Shown here: positions 1 to 11,122 of the stretch, piece by piece
How the letters are laid out: the number at the start of each line of letters is the position of its first letter
How positions within the stretch are numbered: position 1 is the first letter of the stretch
From: Lactifluus volemus
Lineage: Eukaryota; Basidiomycota; Agaricomycetes; Russulales; Russulaceae
Direction: 5' to 3'
Length of the DNA stretch: 64,000 nt
Assembly (NCBI GenBank): GCA_022376515.1
Contig: WTXI01000102.1
Coordinates: 1-64,000 of the forward strand
Translations under genes and position numbers: made by a program
The notes under the pieces: model-generated
Databases searched by the model: none
What the model saw: the letters and a program-made list of their open reading frames with translations, nothing else
Told to the model about the DNA's origin: nothing

Positions 1-3000
1 GCGGTAGCCCATCTGCGAGAGTCGAGATCTAATGTCATCGTACCAAACTCGCCCACCCTGCTTCATTCCGTAAACAGCTTTGATGAGGCGGAACACCATT
101 CCAGTCGGTATGTCGAATCCGGGTGGTGGTTCCATGTATATCTCCTCACGTAGCCTGCCATTCAAATAGGCTGACTTTACATCCATCTGATGTACTTCGA
201 GGTCATTCTCAGCGGCGAGCGCGAGAATTACGCAGAGGGATGAGAGCTTTGCTACGGGAGCGAACGTTTCGTCGAAATCGAGACCTTCCACTTGGGTAAA
301 ACCTTGCGCGACGACTCGGGCTTTGTATTTGAGTATATTGCCATCGGGTCCACGCTTGATTCGAAATACCCAGCGGCTGCCAATGACCTTTCGGCCTTTG
401 GGGCGCGGGACGACTTCGAAGACGTTCATGTTCTCGAACGAACGGCGCTCGGCAGCACAAGCCAGATCCCAATCAGCGGCGTCAGCATGGGCCATAGCCT
501 CAGCATAGGTGCGAGGATCGCCTGAGTTATCAGAGTGTGCGACGGCAGCGCGATCGAGGGATTGGTGTGGTGCGTAAGACGTGACGTCGTACCGTGGATC
601 GTCATCCTTAACGGGCGCGCGGATGGTGCGGCGGGGACGAACGATCGGGGTATGTTGCGTATCGGAGGGCGGTGAACGATTGAGAGGTGATGAAAGAATA
701 TCGGCGTCGTTCTCTTCATCGTCGAGAGTAAGTCTCTCCTTCATAAGGCCACCCTCGTCGAATACTACGTCGCGCAAGACAAATGTCTTGCGAGTGTCTT
801 GGTGATAGACCTTCCAGGCCTTGTGGTCGTCAGCCAGGCCGAGGAACTTGCACTTGCGAGAGTGCAAAGATAACTTGGTGCGCTGCTTCTCAGGGACATG
901 AACATAAGCATGGCAACCAAAGATTCGAAGACGGGAGACATCGGGTTTATTACCACTCCAAGCTTCTTCGGGGGTCATGTCTCTCAAAGAAGCGGAGGGC
1001 GTCGCATTATGGATGATGGCAGCATATTGGAGCGCATCGAACCAGAAAGTGTCGGGCATAGCTGAGTCACTGAGCATGGCACGGACCTTGTCAAGTAGCG
1101 TGCGGTTCATACGCTCCACAACGCCATTGTGCTGTGATGTATAAGGAGTCGTGACTTCAAGCTTGATGCCCTTCTCGTCGTAAAACTTTCTCGCGATGTT
1201 CCCAGTGTATTCGCCTCCACCGTCTGAGCGTAACGCCTTGACGCGTTGTTGTGTCTGATTCTCTTCCCGAGCAACAAACTTCTTGAGATGTGGAAGGACG
1301 TCTGACTTCGCCCGTAACCCAACGACTGAGACCTTTTGCGAGAAGTCATCGACGATAGTCGTGAAATAGAGGTAGCCTTCCCAAGAGCGCGTCAGCATCT
1401 TGCCACAGATGTTGGAGAAAATGCGTTCCAAGGCGGCGTTTGCGCGAGTGTCGGTCACTTTGCGGATTTCGGTGCGAGGTTGTTTCCCTTCGAGACAGGG
1501 TTGACAGACGTCGTCTTCAGTAGGACTATCTTCGACTTGCATTCCGGTAACCATCCCGCGTTTCGCCATACGCAAGATATCGCGGTTATTGGTGTGACCA
1601 AGACGTCGGTGCCAGGTTCGTAGGTCAGCCGCGGACCCAGTGTTCTCGGAGATAAGGGCAGTCTCCCAAAAGCCTTCTTCAGCATCGTCACTCAAGGCGT
1701 AGACTCGGGCGGTAAGGGATGATTCGGGGAGTAAGGTACGCATATCCATGAGGTAGATATTCGACCGTTTCCGCCCCTCGCAGATAAGAACGTCTGCGTT
1801 ATCGTAAAGGAAGCATGACCCGCCAACTAAAGTGAGCCAAGAGCCTTGATCAGTAAGTTGCGATGCGGAGAGTAGGTTGCCGTGTAGCTCTGGTACATAG
1901 AGGACGTCTCGCAGAAGGGACGGCGACCACTTGCCATCAGCACGCATGTTTACGCATATGGTGCCGACGCCGGTGGCGCTGATGTTGCTTTCATCCCCGA
2001 GTGTAACGGTGGCAGGAGAAGGGAGAGCCGAGAACTTGGTGAACCAGTGGCGATTGCACGTCATGGTGCGGGATGCGCCCGAGTCAAGGATCCACTGATT
2101 AAGGAGGGAGAGAGAAGGTGCGGCGCGTGAGCCGGCGCGGAAAAGACGGATAGGGGGGGAGTCCGGAATGAAATCGTCATCGTCGTCGGAAGGAGGAATG
2201 ACAGCAATCTTAGCAGTGATGGCAGCAGGTGCTGCAGCTGAGGAGGCGGGGGCAGGAGCTTTGCCCGATTTATGTTCTTCCGCCTTAAGCTTGCGGCAGC
2301 TGCTAGTCTTGTGGCCATCGATGTTGCAGTGCGTACAGTGCTTCTTCTTCCCCCAACGCCGTTTCCGTTTGTCCTTTTCCGGGCTCTTCTTATCCGACTT
2401 ACGCTTCTCCTTTCCTTTCTTAGCGGCCTTGGCATAAAAGGCGGTGGGGTTGTCACCGGAGTCGTGAATGCGTCGCCATTCGTCCGCCAGTATGCAGGCT
2501 TTCATGTACTGAGGGTTGAAATCGGCGGAGGGGACATTGTCAAGAATAGTCTTAAGTGTCTCAAAGGATGCGGGAAGGGCTAGGACAATTGCGTGGGCGA
2601 TCTGCCGTTGGGTAAAACCAGCCCCAGTGGCGGTGAGGCAGTCACCGGCTTCGATGATAGCATCGACTTGTGGTCTGAGTGGTTCGAGTTCGGACATTGG
2701 CGTGGCGAAAACTCTGGTGATGAGCCGGTTGACTTTCGCTTCGCCAACCCCCTCGAAGTGGTCCGAAAGGCGGGCCATACAATCCTTTGCAGTAGTTGCA
2801 TGTAGAAGGGCACGCGCAGCTTCTCCGGTCGTAGTTAAGACAATGAGGGAAAAGGCATGCCTGTCTTTGCGTTTCCAGAGGGCATGCGCGGTCGGATCGA
2901 GGATCGAATGAGGGGGAAAGTCAGTAAGAACATCATCCATTTCCACAGCCATGAGGGCAGCGTGGATCTGGAACTTCCAAATAGTAAAGTTGCTGCCATC

Positions 3001-3303
3001 TTGTTCAAGATGCGGTACATCGTGGCGCAGCGGTTGAAGAACGGTTTGCATGGCCAACGGTGCTACTGCGGCTTGAGCCTCAACTCGTTGCACCGGTAGT
3101 TCCTGAATAGGCGGTACAATCGTCGAATGCGAACGACGTGAAGTGGGGGCAGGTGTGAGTGTAGATGTGCCAGTCGTGGGGGCTCTGCTGGTTGTAGTGC
3201 GACGGGTGTTCCTGCTGCTCCCTGCAGTGGAGGACGGTGCGGAAGATGTCGCGGTGGTACCAGACTGGGAGACCGTAGCGGAGGTAGCAGAGGACTGAGA
3301 CAT
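1..3303 (-). CDS. Copia Gag-Pol polyprotein (Gag, protease, integrase, RT), partial
   Basis: Polyprotein for reverse transcription and integration of the copia element. The chosen start is the ATG at 3303 (MSQSSATSA), about 100 nt inside the LTR; 1101 codons are open to the window edge without a stop. In order: Gag with low-complexity Ser/Thr N-terminus; a CCHC zinc knuckle (HCTHCNIDGHKTSSC, near 2345-2305); aspartic protease motif DSGAS (near 2085-2070); an integrase His/Cys-type region followed by the LRSDGGGEY catalytic segment (near 1225); then the reverse transcriptase with the ARVVAQGF and QMDVKSAYLNG motifs of Ty1/copia (near 320-150). The C-terminal RT and RNase H are missing only because the window ends. 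One frame for gag and pol is usual for this superfamily. Confidence 0.92.
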   Translation of the reverse strand, partial: MSQSSATSATVSQSGTTATSSAPSSTAGSSRNTRRTTTSRAPTTGTSTLTPAPTSRRSHSTIVPPIQELPVQRVEAQAAVAPLAMQTVLQPLRHDVPHLEQDGSNFTIWKFQIHAALMAVEMDDVLTDFPPHSILDPTAHALWKRKDRHAFSLIVLTTTGEAARALLHATTAKDCMARLSDHFEGVGEAKVNRLITRVFATPMSELEPLRPQVDAIIEAGDCLTATGAGFTQRQIAHAIVLALPASFETLKTILDNVPSADFNPQYMKACILADEWRRIHDSGDNPTAFYAKAAKKGKEKRKSDKKSPEKDKRKRRWGKKKHCTHCNIDGHKTSSCRKLKAEEHKSGKAPAPASSAAAPAAITAKIAVIPPSDDDDDFIPDSPPIRLFRAGSRAAPSLSLLNQWILDSGASRTMTCNRHWFTKFSALPSPATVTLGDESNISATGVGTICVNMRADGKWSPSLLRDVLYVPELHGNLLSASQLTDQGSWLTLVGGSCFLYDNADVLICEGRKRSNIYLMDMRTLLPESSLTARVYALSDDAEEGFWETALISENTGSAADLRTWHRRLGHTNNRDILRMAKRGMVTGMQVEDSPTEDDVCQPCLEGKQPRTEIRKVTDTRANAALERIFSNICGKMLTRSWEGYLYFTTIVDDFSQKVSVVGLRAKSDVLPHLKKFVAREENQTQQRVKALRSDGGGEYTGNIARKFYDEKGIKLEVTTPYTSQHNGVVERMNRTLLDKVRAMLSDSAMPDTFWFDALQYAAIIHNATPSASLRDMTPEEAWSGNKPDVSRLRIFGCHAYVHVPEKQRTKLSLHSRKCKFLGLADDHKAWKVYHQDTRKTFVLRDVVFDEGGLMKERLTLDDEENDADILSSPLNRSPPSDTQHTPIVRPRRTIRAPVKDDDPRYDVTSYAPHQSLDRAAVAHSDNSGDPRTYAEAMAHADAADWDLACAAERRSFENMNVFEVVPRPKGRKVIGSRWVFRIKRGPDGNILKYKARVVAQGFTQVEGLDFDETFAPVAKLSSLCVILALAAENDLEVHQMDVKSAYLNGRLREEIYMEPPPGFDIPTGMVFRLIKAVYGMKQGGRVWYDDIRSRLSQMGYR

Positions 3304-3402
3304 AGCGCGGGCACGAGCCTGCGCGCGTGTGAGAGGTGGCAGCTTGAAAGAGGATTAAGTGGAAGTTTGAAGTACGCAAGTTCAGACCTTCAGAGACCGA
3401 CA

Positions 3403-3418
3403 GGTCTCATAATCTGAA
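3403..3418 (-). other. Candidate primer-binding site, elongator tRNA-Met anticodon arm
   Basis: Immediately inside the LTR, the + strand reads TCTCATAATCTGAA, which matches the anticodon arm (CAU anticodon) of eukaryotic elongator tRNA-Met as I recall it. In element orientation the sequence is therefore complementary to an internal tRNA segment, as in half-tRNA priming known for some copia elements. The inference rests on a 14-base match and on position. Confidence 0.5.
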
Positions 3419-3720
3419 AATGCTGAGGACAAGTCAGTGGGAGTGAAAACGCTGGTAGATTAAAGACTAACCTGAGGACGAGTCAGCGGGAGTGAAAACG
3501 CTGAGTCCCCAGGGGTAAAAACTACGGGTATAAATACAGTTGAATGTGGCTGACTATAGTTTATGTGTGTTTGCCGAAATCTCGAAGAGTCAACATACGT
3601 ATCGTAACTACCTATTTGGGTTTCCAAGTCTGTCCGAAGTTGCATACAAATCTAAGATAATAAAGTGCAAAATAGTCCTCCATCCGAGATAAGCGGGACA
3701 AGATCCCACCATATCTAACA
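3415..3720 (-). repeat. Copia LTR (306 bp)
   Basis: Bounded by 5'-TG...CA-3' in both readings: in element orientation it begins TGTTAGATATGG and ends TTTTCA next to the primer-binding-site candidate. It contains two imperfect tandem copies of a block of about 30 bp (3422-3453 and 3473-3503, sharing GGGAGTGAAAACGCTG), possibly regulatory. The right end abuts sequence of the NLR unit exactly at 3721. The partner LTR is outside the window, so the target-site duplication cannot be read. Confidence 0.85.
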
Positions 3721-4759
3721 TTTTCCGATCGTTTTATGAAGACTGAACGCCACAGACGCACTGCGGTCCATATAGACGAGAGCTGTTATGTGAGGCTGCG
3801 TTGACTTTATTCCTTTCAGTTTCAGTTTTTACCCACTCTCACGATTACCGTTACCGCAGCGACAGACTTGGACGTTCGCAGATCGATACGCTCTGAGTCA
3901 TCATACAGTGACTACAGTCAAAGCGCGGCGACGAGGGACCCAAAACATGTACTATCGGCGAGTTCCGGTTGGATTCTCACGCCTACGTTTGGCACTGCTT
4001 GTAACCAAAAAAATCTCGTTTTCCCATAGATTACGCTCGGCACTGCGGCCTTACGACTCAGAGTTGTACCCGTTGCTTCATTCACTACCCTCTGTCATTA
4101 CAGAGAACGTATATACAGTAAGGATGTGTTGTTCGATGCATTGTATGCATCGGCGTGCACTGAGTGGAATCAGTAGATACATGTCAGACAAGATCCACTT
4201 CAGAGTGGAGGTGGAGTAAAGGTATCCCCTCCTTGCGAGAGAGATGGAGGGTGGGTACCATGTGGTGTCTTGTGGGCTTGGATTACTGTGGCAAAGTGCC
4301 AGGAAAGGGATGTGAAACGAATCGTCATGGAGTCACCCCGAAGCCAAGATGGGACGGAAAAAAAAAAAAGAAGCTAAGCAGGAAGTGGGGGGAAGCAGTT
4401 GACCCTATTTGCAGTGGAGTAGCCGTATCAGCTGTGGTAGTACCGAGGCGCGAGACGATGCAGGGATGTGGAGTTAAATGCAGAAACTAGTGGTGGCTCC
4501 AACTCGACCCCAGATTAAAAGAACTTCACTGAAGGGACGGGGTGGTTCTGAAACGCGCGAGAGCGACAAGAACGGTACCGGGCCGGGGGATGATCGATGA
4601 CCGATGATCCCAAGTGCTCGAGACGGTGGCGACTTTACATTTGTTTGTAACTTAGGTAGAAAACAGGATCCTGGGGAAGTGCATATATGGTGTCAGAGGT
4701 ACTTATCCTAGGATATCCGTCATTGCCAGCCCTCCCGTTCTCTACACACCACTTCCGCC
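3721..4759 (+). promoter_or_regulatory. 5' flank of NLR1, conserved between array units
   Basis: No convincing gene. The stretch aligns by eye with 40285-41280 (NLR3 flank) and, more distantly, with 32150-33529, 50260-51616 and 12960-14284. A well conserved block at 4321-4500 (CCGAAGCCAAGATGGGA..., then CTAAGCAGGAAGTGGGG, then a GTTGACCCTA segment) recurs in all five. Just before the start codon is a pyrimidine-rich stretch (4725-4759) followed by CCGCCATGG, a strong start context; CT-rich leaders are common at fungal transcription starts. Promoter function is inferred from position and conservation. Confidence 0.5.
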
Positions 4760-7700
4760 ATGGCCCACTCTCCCTCTGCGACTGACTCAAATTCACGCTT
4801 TCAGTCAGTCATCAATCAAGCTCTGCAAGAATATAGGAATACCACCGGGAAAGACCTTCCATCTCATCCCCTATTTCGCGATCTTACCGCCTGCGACTCT
4901 GCCGGTGCTATCCTTGGAGTCCTACAAAGGCAAGTTCCTGGGTATGATGCACCCGGGAGTAGCCAAGAAGCGTCTAAGTGGCCATGGCTCGGTACGACAG
5001 TAGATATCCTCAGCCAGGTTTTACAGACCATTGGCCCTGGGGCTGGTATAGTAAGTGCTTGAAGCTCCTCACATATGCCTGAATCACTGCTCTGACTAGT
5101 TTTATAGGTGTATCCTCCTGCTGCGGTGGTATTTTCTGCCATATGCATACTCCTCTCCGTAAGTGTCTCGTTTAAGCCTCGTTTAATTGTGTTATGTGGG
5201 CTGATGTAACGCCGTGCTTCTTAGGTCGCCAAGGCATTCGGCGCTAGTCACGCCTCTACTCTAGGCGCAATCTCTGAGCTCTTTGAGCACATCATCAAGT
5301 TCCTCAAGCGCCTTGAGATTTATATAAAGGTTCCGCCGATCCCGGAAATACAGGAAGTCATTGTCAAGGTCATGGCTGAAGTCCTTTCTGTCCTAGCTGT
5401 CGCGACAACGGTGATTGAGCAGCGACCAATACGTAAGTTGATCATTATTAATAATAATGAACAACTGCGGTTGACTGAAGCGTGTTCAGACACATTTTTC
5501 AGCAAGCTTGTGGGATATACTGTTATTGATGACGCGCTGGATCGCTTAGACAAAGTGACACGAGAGGAAGCACTCGCAGTAGCTGCACAAGCTTTGGGTG
5601 CAGCTCATCAGGTGAACGATAAAGTCATAGGAATCGTCGACGAGATAGAGGGAATCGACAGCAAAATGAAGGGCATCAGTGGCAGGGTCACGGGCGTCGA
5701 GAGCAGGGTTCACTACATCGAAGGGAAAATGACATCATTTCGTGACGTTCTGGACGGTGCGTATATCTGTCTCGCTAGTTTCGGTACAATCTTAATGTGG
5801 CACGCAATCTGAATAGATCCTAGCAGCCTAGAGTCCCTCGACCGTACGTGATCCCGTCAAAACTCTATCATGTGCTCCAAACACTTAAACACTTTCCAGG
5901 GAACAAATCGCGGCGGGCCCTTAGAGAATGGCTCTGTCCCCCAGATCCTTCTGTAAATTACAGAAACGCGCTTGAATTGTACTACAAAGGCACTGGGACG
6001 TGGTTCACTCAAGGTGACACGTTTGCAGATTGGAAAAAGTCCGGTTCTTTGTTATGGATATACGGGAAACGTACGCTCTCTCTCCCTTTCGCCTTTGCTA
6101 TAACACCGTTTGCTAATAGATCTTCTCTTGAAAAGCTGGCTCCGGGAAGAGTATTCTGACGTATGTTTCTGTGCAATCTCCAGTTACTTATATTATCTTA
6201 TCAAATGTCGACCAGCTCTGCAGTCATTCAACAAATCGACGGTCTCTTCGGCGCTGGCTCATCATATATGGCATTCTTTTTCTTCGACTTTCAAGACTCA
6301 GGAAAACAGGATGTCTATGCCCTACTTTCGTCGTTCGTCGTCCAACTCTCAGATCAATCCGACTCATATTGCGACAAACTTCTCGCCTTGTATTCGTCAC
6401 ACCGTCGCGGTTCCGAGTCACCCAAGCCGGGATACGATGCCCTTATGGAATGCCTCAAAGACATGCTCGTTTCAGCTGGACAAGTCCCAGTTTATCTTGT
6501 TATCGACGCCCTTGACGAATGCCCCGATAATTATGGGATACCATCCCCGCGTGGAAAGGTCCTCGAGCTCGTGAAAGGTCTCGTCGAGTTGCACCTTCCA
6601 AATTTGCGGCTGTTTGCCACCAGTAGACCCGAGAGCGACATCCGGACTGTTCTCGAACCCCTCAATTGTACTTCGTTATCCCTTCACGACCAAGAGGGAC
6701 AAAGGACAGACATAGTCGATTATATCAACCATGTTATTAACTCGGAGGCGAAGATAAAGCGATGGCGAGAGGAAGACAAGACCTTGGTTATAAGGACACT
6801 CTCAGACAGGGCTGGTGGGATGTGAGGAGGTCCCTGTCCATCCGTTATACTCCCTCATGGTTTTGTGCAGGTTTCGCTGGGTATATTGCCAGCTTGAGCG
6901 GCTATGTCGCTGTATTGTGTCAAGTGTGCGGGGCATCCTTCAAGAATTGCCCGAATCCCTCGATGAGACATATACGCGCATACTCAGAGAAATTTCCAAA
7001 GAGAATCGAGAACACGCATATCGTCTTTTGCAATGTCTCACGGTCGCTACCCGCCCTCTTCGTGTTGAGGAACTTGCAGACGTGATTGCGATAGATTTCA
7101 CGACGCAAGGGACTCCAAAACTTAATGGTGATTTTCGCTGGGAGGATCAAGAAGCAGCCATTTTGTTGGCATGCTCCAGTCTAGTTTCAATCATTGATGG
7201 CCCAGGTTCTCGGGTTGTTCAATTTTCGCATTTCTCCGTCAAAGAATTCCTAACATCGGACCGGCTTGCCGGCTTAGAAGATGCTTCGTATTATTGTGTT
7301 CAACCTGAACTTGCGCACATAGTGATGGCGCAAGCTTGCCTCGCTGTCTTGCTTCGGTCGGACTACCACACGGATGAGAGCGTCAAGAGCTTTCCTCTAG
7401 CCAATTATGCCGCAACACAATTCGACATCCATGCGGAGTTTGGGGATGTGATATCACACATACGAGATGGGCTTGACACTCTGCTTGACCCCGAGAAACC
7501 GCACTGGGCTGCGTGGCTCAGGGCTGCCTTTGGACGGCCGATGAACGATTCGGAATTACAAATGCACCCTTTATATTACGTCGCGGGACGTGGATTCCTT
7601 GGCATGGCCAGACACCTCATTTTGAGATGTCCACAAGATGTAAACGTTTGCCACAACTACGGTACACCATTGCACGCAGCAGCGGATGGGGGGCACATCG

Positions 7701-10700
7701 AGGTGTCAAGGTTATTACTTGAGTACTGTGCAGACGTTGACGTTGGTGGCCTCTGTGGTGAGACACCGCTTCATTTGGCATCGAAAGGTGGACACCTCGA
7801 TATTGTGCAGCTGCTGCTCGATGAGCATGACCGTAGGGGAAAAAGTACCACCTCATTACGTCTTATGGTAAAACGTCGATTGTCCAGGTCTGCTCGGATG
7901 CCACTCGTACGCAACGCGGGTGTCCATGCCTGCGATGACGACAACCGTTCGACACCACTACACCTCGCTTGCGAGAATGGATACCACGCCGTGGCTCAGT
8001 TACTACTGGATCGAAATGCAAATGTAGACGCGCAGGACAAGCGGTCCTCAACTCCTCTGCATCAGGTGTTATACCAGATGCTGTATAAGCACACCCAGGT
8101 CGAATCGTTCAAGGCGGTCGTGGCGGTGCTTGTTAAATCCAACGCAAATGTTAACATTCAGAACGATAAAGGCCAGACACCATTACACGTGGCGTGTCAG
8201 GTTCGGCACCAGGACATTTTGCAGTTATTACTCGGTCGACATGCGGATATGGAAGTGCAGGATCATTCCCACTCGACTCCTCTACTTGTAGCATTAAAGC
8301 AACGGGAACCTTGGAGAACCGGAACTCTCAAGGTCGTGGCCAAACTATGTATCGAATCTGGTGCAAATGTTAACGTTCGAAACGATAAAGGCCAGACACC
8401 ACTACACCTCGCGTGTCAAATTGGGAAGCACGACGTGGTACAATTGTTGCTGGATCGAGACGCGGATATAGAAGCGTTCCACTGGGCATTTCTGTTTCGA
8501 ATACTCGAGGAAGAACACTGGAGCACTGGGACATTCGTGGCCAAACTGCTTATCGAATCTGGTGCAAATGTTAACGTTCGGAACAATAAAGGCCAGACCC
8601 CACTACACCTCGCGTGTGAGGTTGGGGGCCACGACCTGGTGCAGTTATTGCTCAGCCGAGGCGCGGATATGGAAGTGCAGGACAATTCCCACTTGACTCC
8701 TCTACTTCTAGCATTAACGTGTGGAGCACGTTTATCTGGCGGGGCACCCAAGGCTGTGGCCAAACTGCTTGTGGAATCTGGTGCAAACGTTAACATTCGA
8801 AACAATAGAGACCAGACACCACTCCACCTCGCGTGTGAGCACGGATACTACGACGTCGTGCGGTTATTGCTAGATCGAGGTGCAGATGTGGAAGCGCAAG
8901 ATAACCGCCACTCGACTCCTTTTCATCTGGCATTATTCTACAACTGTCGTTGGAACTCCGAGTCATTCAAGGCTGTGGCCACGTTACTTGTCGGATCTCG
9001 CTCAAATGTCAACGTTCGGAACGATGAAGGCCAGACAACACTACACCTCGCTGCAGAGTGCGGGTGTTACAACATCGTCCGTTTTTTGCTGGATCGAGAT
9101 GCGGATGTAAAAGCGCAGGATACGCATCTCTCGACCCCTCTGCATCTGATATTAGGCAACTGGCCACCGCGGAACACTGAGGAGCTGAAGGATGTGGCTA
9201 TGTTGCTTATCGAATCTGGTGCAGATGTTAACATTCGTAACGATAGAGGTCAGACACCACTACATGTCGCGGCCGAGGGCGGATACCATGACATCGTCCG
9301 GTTATTGCTAGATCTAGGCATGGATGCGGACGTACAAGACAAATTCAACTCAACTGCTCTACATCTTGCACTAGGCTACAAGGCGCGTTGGAACATGGAA
9401 GTGTTCAAGGCTTTGCTCATGTTGTTACTTGAATCTGGCGCAAATGTCAACATACCAGATGATAAAGGCCAGACACCGCTACACCTCGCAGCAGGCCCTG
9501 CCAGTCGTGACGTCATATCATCGTTACTGGACCGAGGTGCGGAGTTGGATGCACAGGATAACAACCATTCAACTCCGCTGCATCTCGCGTCATCCAAAAA
9601 GGATGTTGTGGCTGTGAAGATGCTGATCGAATGTGGCGCAAATGTCTACGTGCGCAACAAGCAGGGGGAGACCCCACTCCACGTCGCCTCGGGTCAGGGA
9701 AATCTCGATGTCATGCAGTTATTACTGGACCAAGGTGCTTTACAGGACATGCGTGATAACAGTCACTCCACTGCATTATACAAGGCGTCATCTCTGGGAG
9801 ATGTCGATCTCGTGAATCTGTTGCTCAAATATAGCGCAAGTGTCCTGGCACGAAACAATGAGGACAAGACAGCACTACATGCTGCATCCAAGTGTGGAAA
9901 CATCGAGACGATTCGAGTATTGCTGATTCATGGTGCTGAAATCGACGCACAAGATAGGTATCTCCTCACTCCGCTCCACCTGGCGTTATCCCAGAAGAAG
10001 GTCGAAGCCGCTAGGCTATTGATTGAATGTGGTGCAAATGTCCATGCACGGAGCAACGAGGGAATGACAGCACTACACTTTGCGTCTCGTTGCGGAGATC
10101 TCGAGATTCTGCAATTATTACTGAACCCAAGTACGGAAGTCAATGCACTGGATAACGCCGACGTCACTCCACTTCACCTGGCGTCATCAGGAAGCGAGGT
10201 CGTGGCCGTACAGCTGTTGATCAAATGTGGTGCAAACATCCATGCACGGACCCACGAGGGGAGGACAGCTTTACACTTTGCATCGATGCATGGAAGCTTC
10301 CGGACCATGGAACTTTTACTGAGCCAAAATGCGGAAGTTGATGCACAGGATAACTCCCACGTCACTCCACTCCACCTGGCGTCATCCCAAAACGTGTTCG
10401 ATGCTGTAGAGCTGTTGATCAACCATGGCGCAAACATCCATGCACGGAGCAACGAGGGGGAGACAGCCTTACACTTTGCGTCAAAGCGGGGAAGTTTCAA
10501 GATTGTGCAGTATTTATTGGCCAAAGGCGCAAAGGCGGGTGCGCAGGACAACAACCACTTGACTCCACTGCACCTGATGTTATCCAAGTTGGATATGATA
10601 CTTGAAGAGCTGCTGATTGCAAATCCCCAGTGGAAAAACAAGGAAGGAGAGACGCCATTCCAGGTTGTGTCGAAGATAAACCATGCCAAGCTGTTGCTGT

Positions 10701-10792
10701 CGCAGTGTATACATCGCACACCGAAAAAAAATGGTAACCGAGTCCGTAGGATCTTTTCACTATCAAAAAAGCCTCGTATGCATTCTAATTGA
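4760..10792 (+). CDS. NLR1: Goodbye-NACHT-ankyrin STAND receptor, 7 exons, 1865 aa
   Basis: Fungal NLR-like signalling ATPase; by family analogy a sensor in non-self recognition or regulated cell death. Exons by splice sites and phase: 4760-5050, 5108-5158, 5225-5756, 5900-6070, 6136-6160, 6216-6821, 6871-10792. Residues 1-290 resemble the fungal STAND N-terminal Goodbye domain (TGKDLPSHPLFRDL; hydrophobic VYPPAAVVFSAICILLS near 98-114). NACHT follows: Walker A GKPGSGKS (about 347-354, in the 25-nt exon 5), Walker B VYLVIDALDEC (about 449), and LRLFATSRPE (about 488). A helical region (GMFRWVYCQL onward) links to more than 20 ankyrin repeats from about 790 to 1800. Between 8130 and 9500 the repeats form 75-aa super-repeats. 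A possible 38-nt 3'-UTR intron (GTAAGT at 10798, TTTTCAG to 10835) follows. The gene reads through and may be active; ligand and partners are unknown. Confidence 0.88.
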
Positions 10793-11122
10793 TCTTTGTA
10801 AGTAGTTTGTTCTCATGGTTTTTTTTTCTTTTCAGGTCAGCATTCGTTGCGGGACGTACCCAGATCCTGATCCCTTCATCTCCACTGAGTGACTTGGACA
10901 ATGTGAGCGGAGCGCAATCGCCGATACTAGGAAGACGATGAACTAATTGAACTTTGTCTAGCATGCTTTGGTCTTCCCGTGAGTGATACGCGGTCACCTG
11001 GTTAAATGCGATAGATGCCAACTAATGTGCGATGATAGAGAGCAAGTGCGAAGTCGAGTACATGATTGCTGGCTATATGCGCGTGTAATAGGTTTGTACT
11101 TTGTTTTTAGAAGAGAGGGAAA
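10793..11122 (+). other. 3' flank of NLR1
   Basis: No gene seen. The sequence matches the 3' flanks of NLR2 (38661-38960) and NLR4 (56690-57010), including a conserved pyrimidine tract ending in CAG followed by GTTAGCATTTGTTG-like sequence. It is part of the duplicated unit. Confidence 0.6.

Larger units (their letters stand above)
1..3720 (-). mobile_element. Ty1/copia LTR retrotransposon, left part cut off by the window
   Basis: Copia-type element transcribed leftwards. Seen here: one LTR (3415-3720), a primer-binding-site candidate just inside it, and one long gag-pol frame that stays open to base 1. The end of the reverse transcriptase, the RNase H and the second LTR lie outside the window. 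The domain order protease, integrase, reverse transcriptase is the Ty1/copia order. It sits in the 5' flank of the NLR array: bases from 3721 onward match the flank of NLR3 at about 40285 onward. The uninterrupted frame suggests a fairly young insertion; comparing both LTRs would test this. Confidence 0.93.

Noticed and set aside
8130..9500. CRISPR-like regularly spaced repeats
   Set aside because: The 225-bp periodicity is coding ankyrin super-repeats in a eukaryotic gene.
8416..10719. Long minus-strand frames through the NLR1 ankyrin region (and at 55833-56546, 41830-42192)
   Set aside because: They are antisense shadows of the repeated ankyrin and Goodbye codons, occur at the same place in every paralogue and show no domain of their own.
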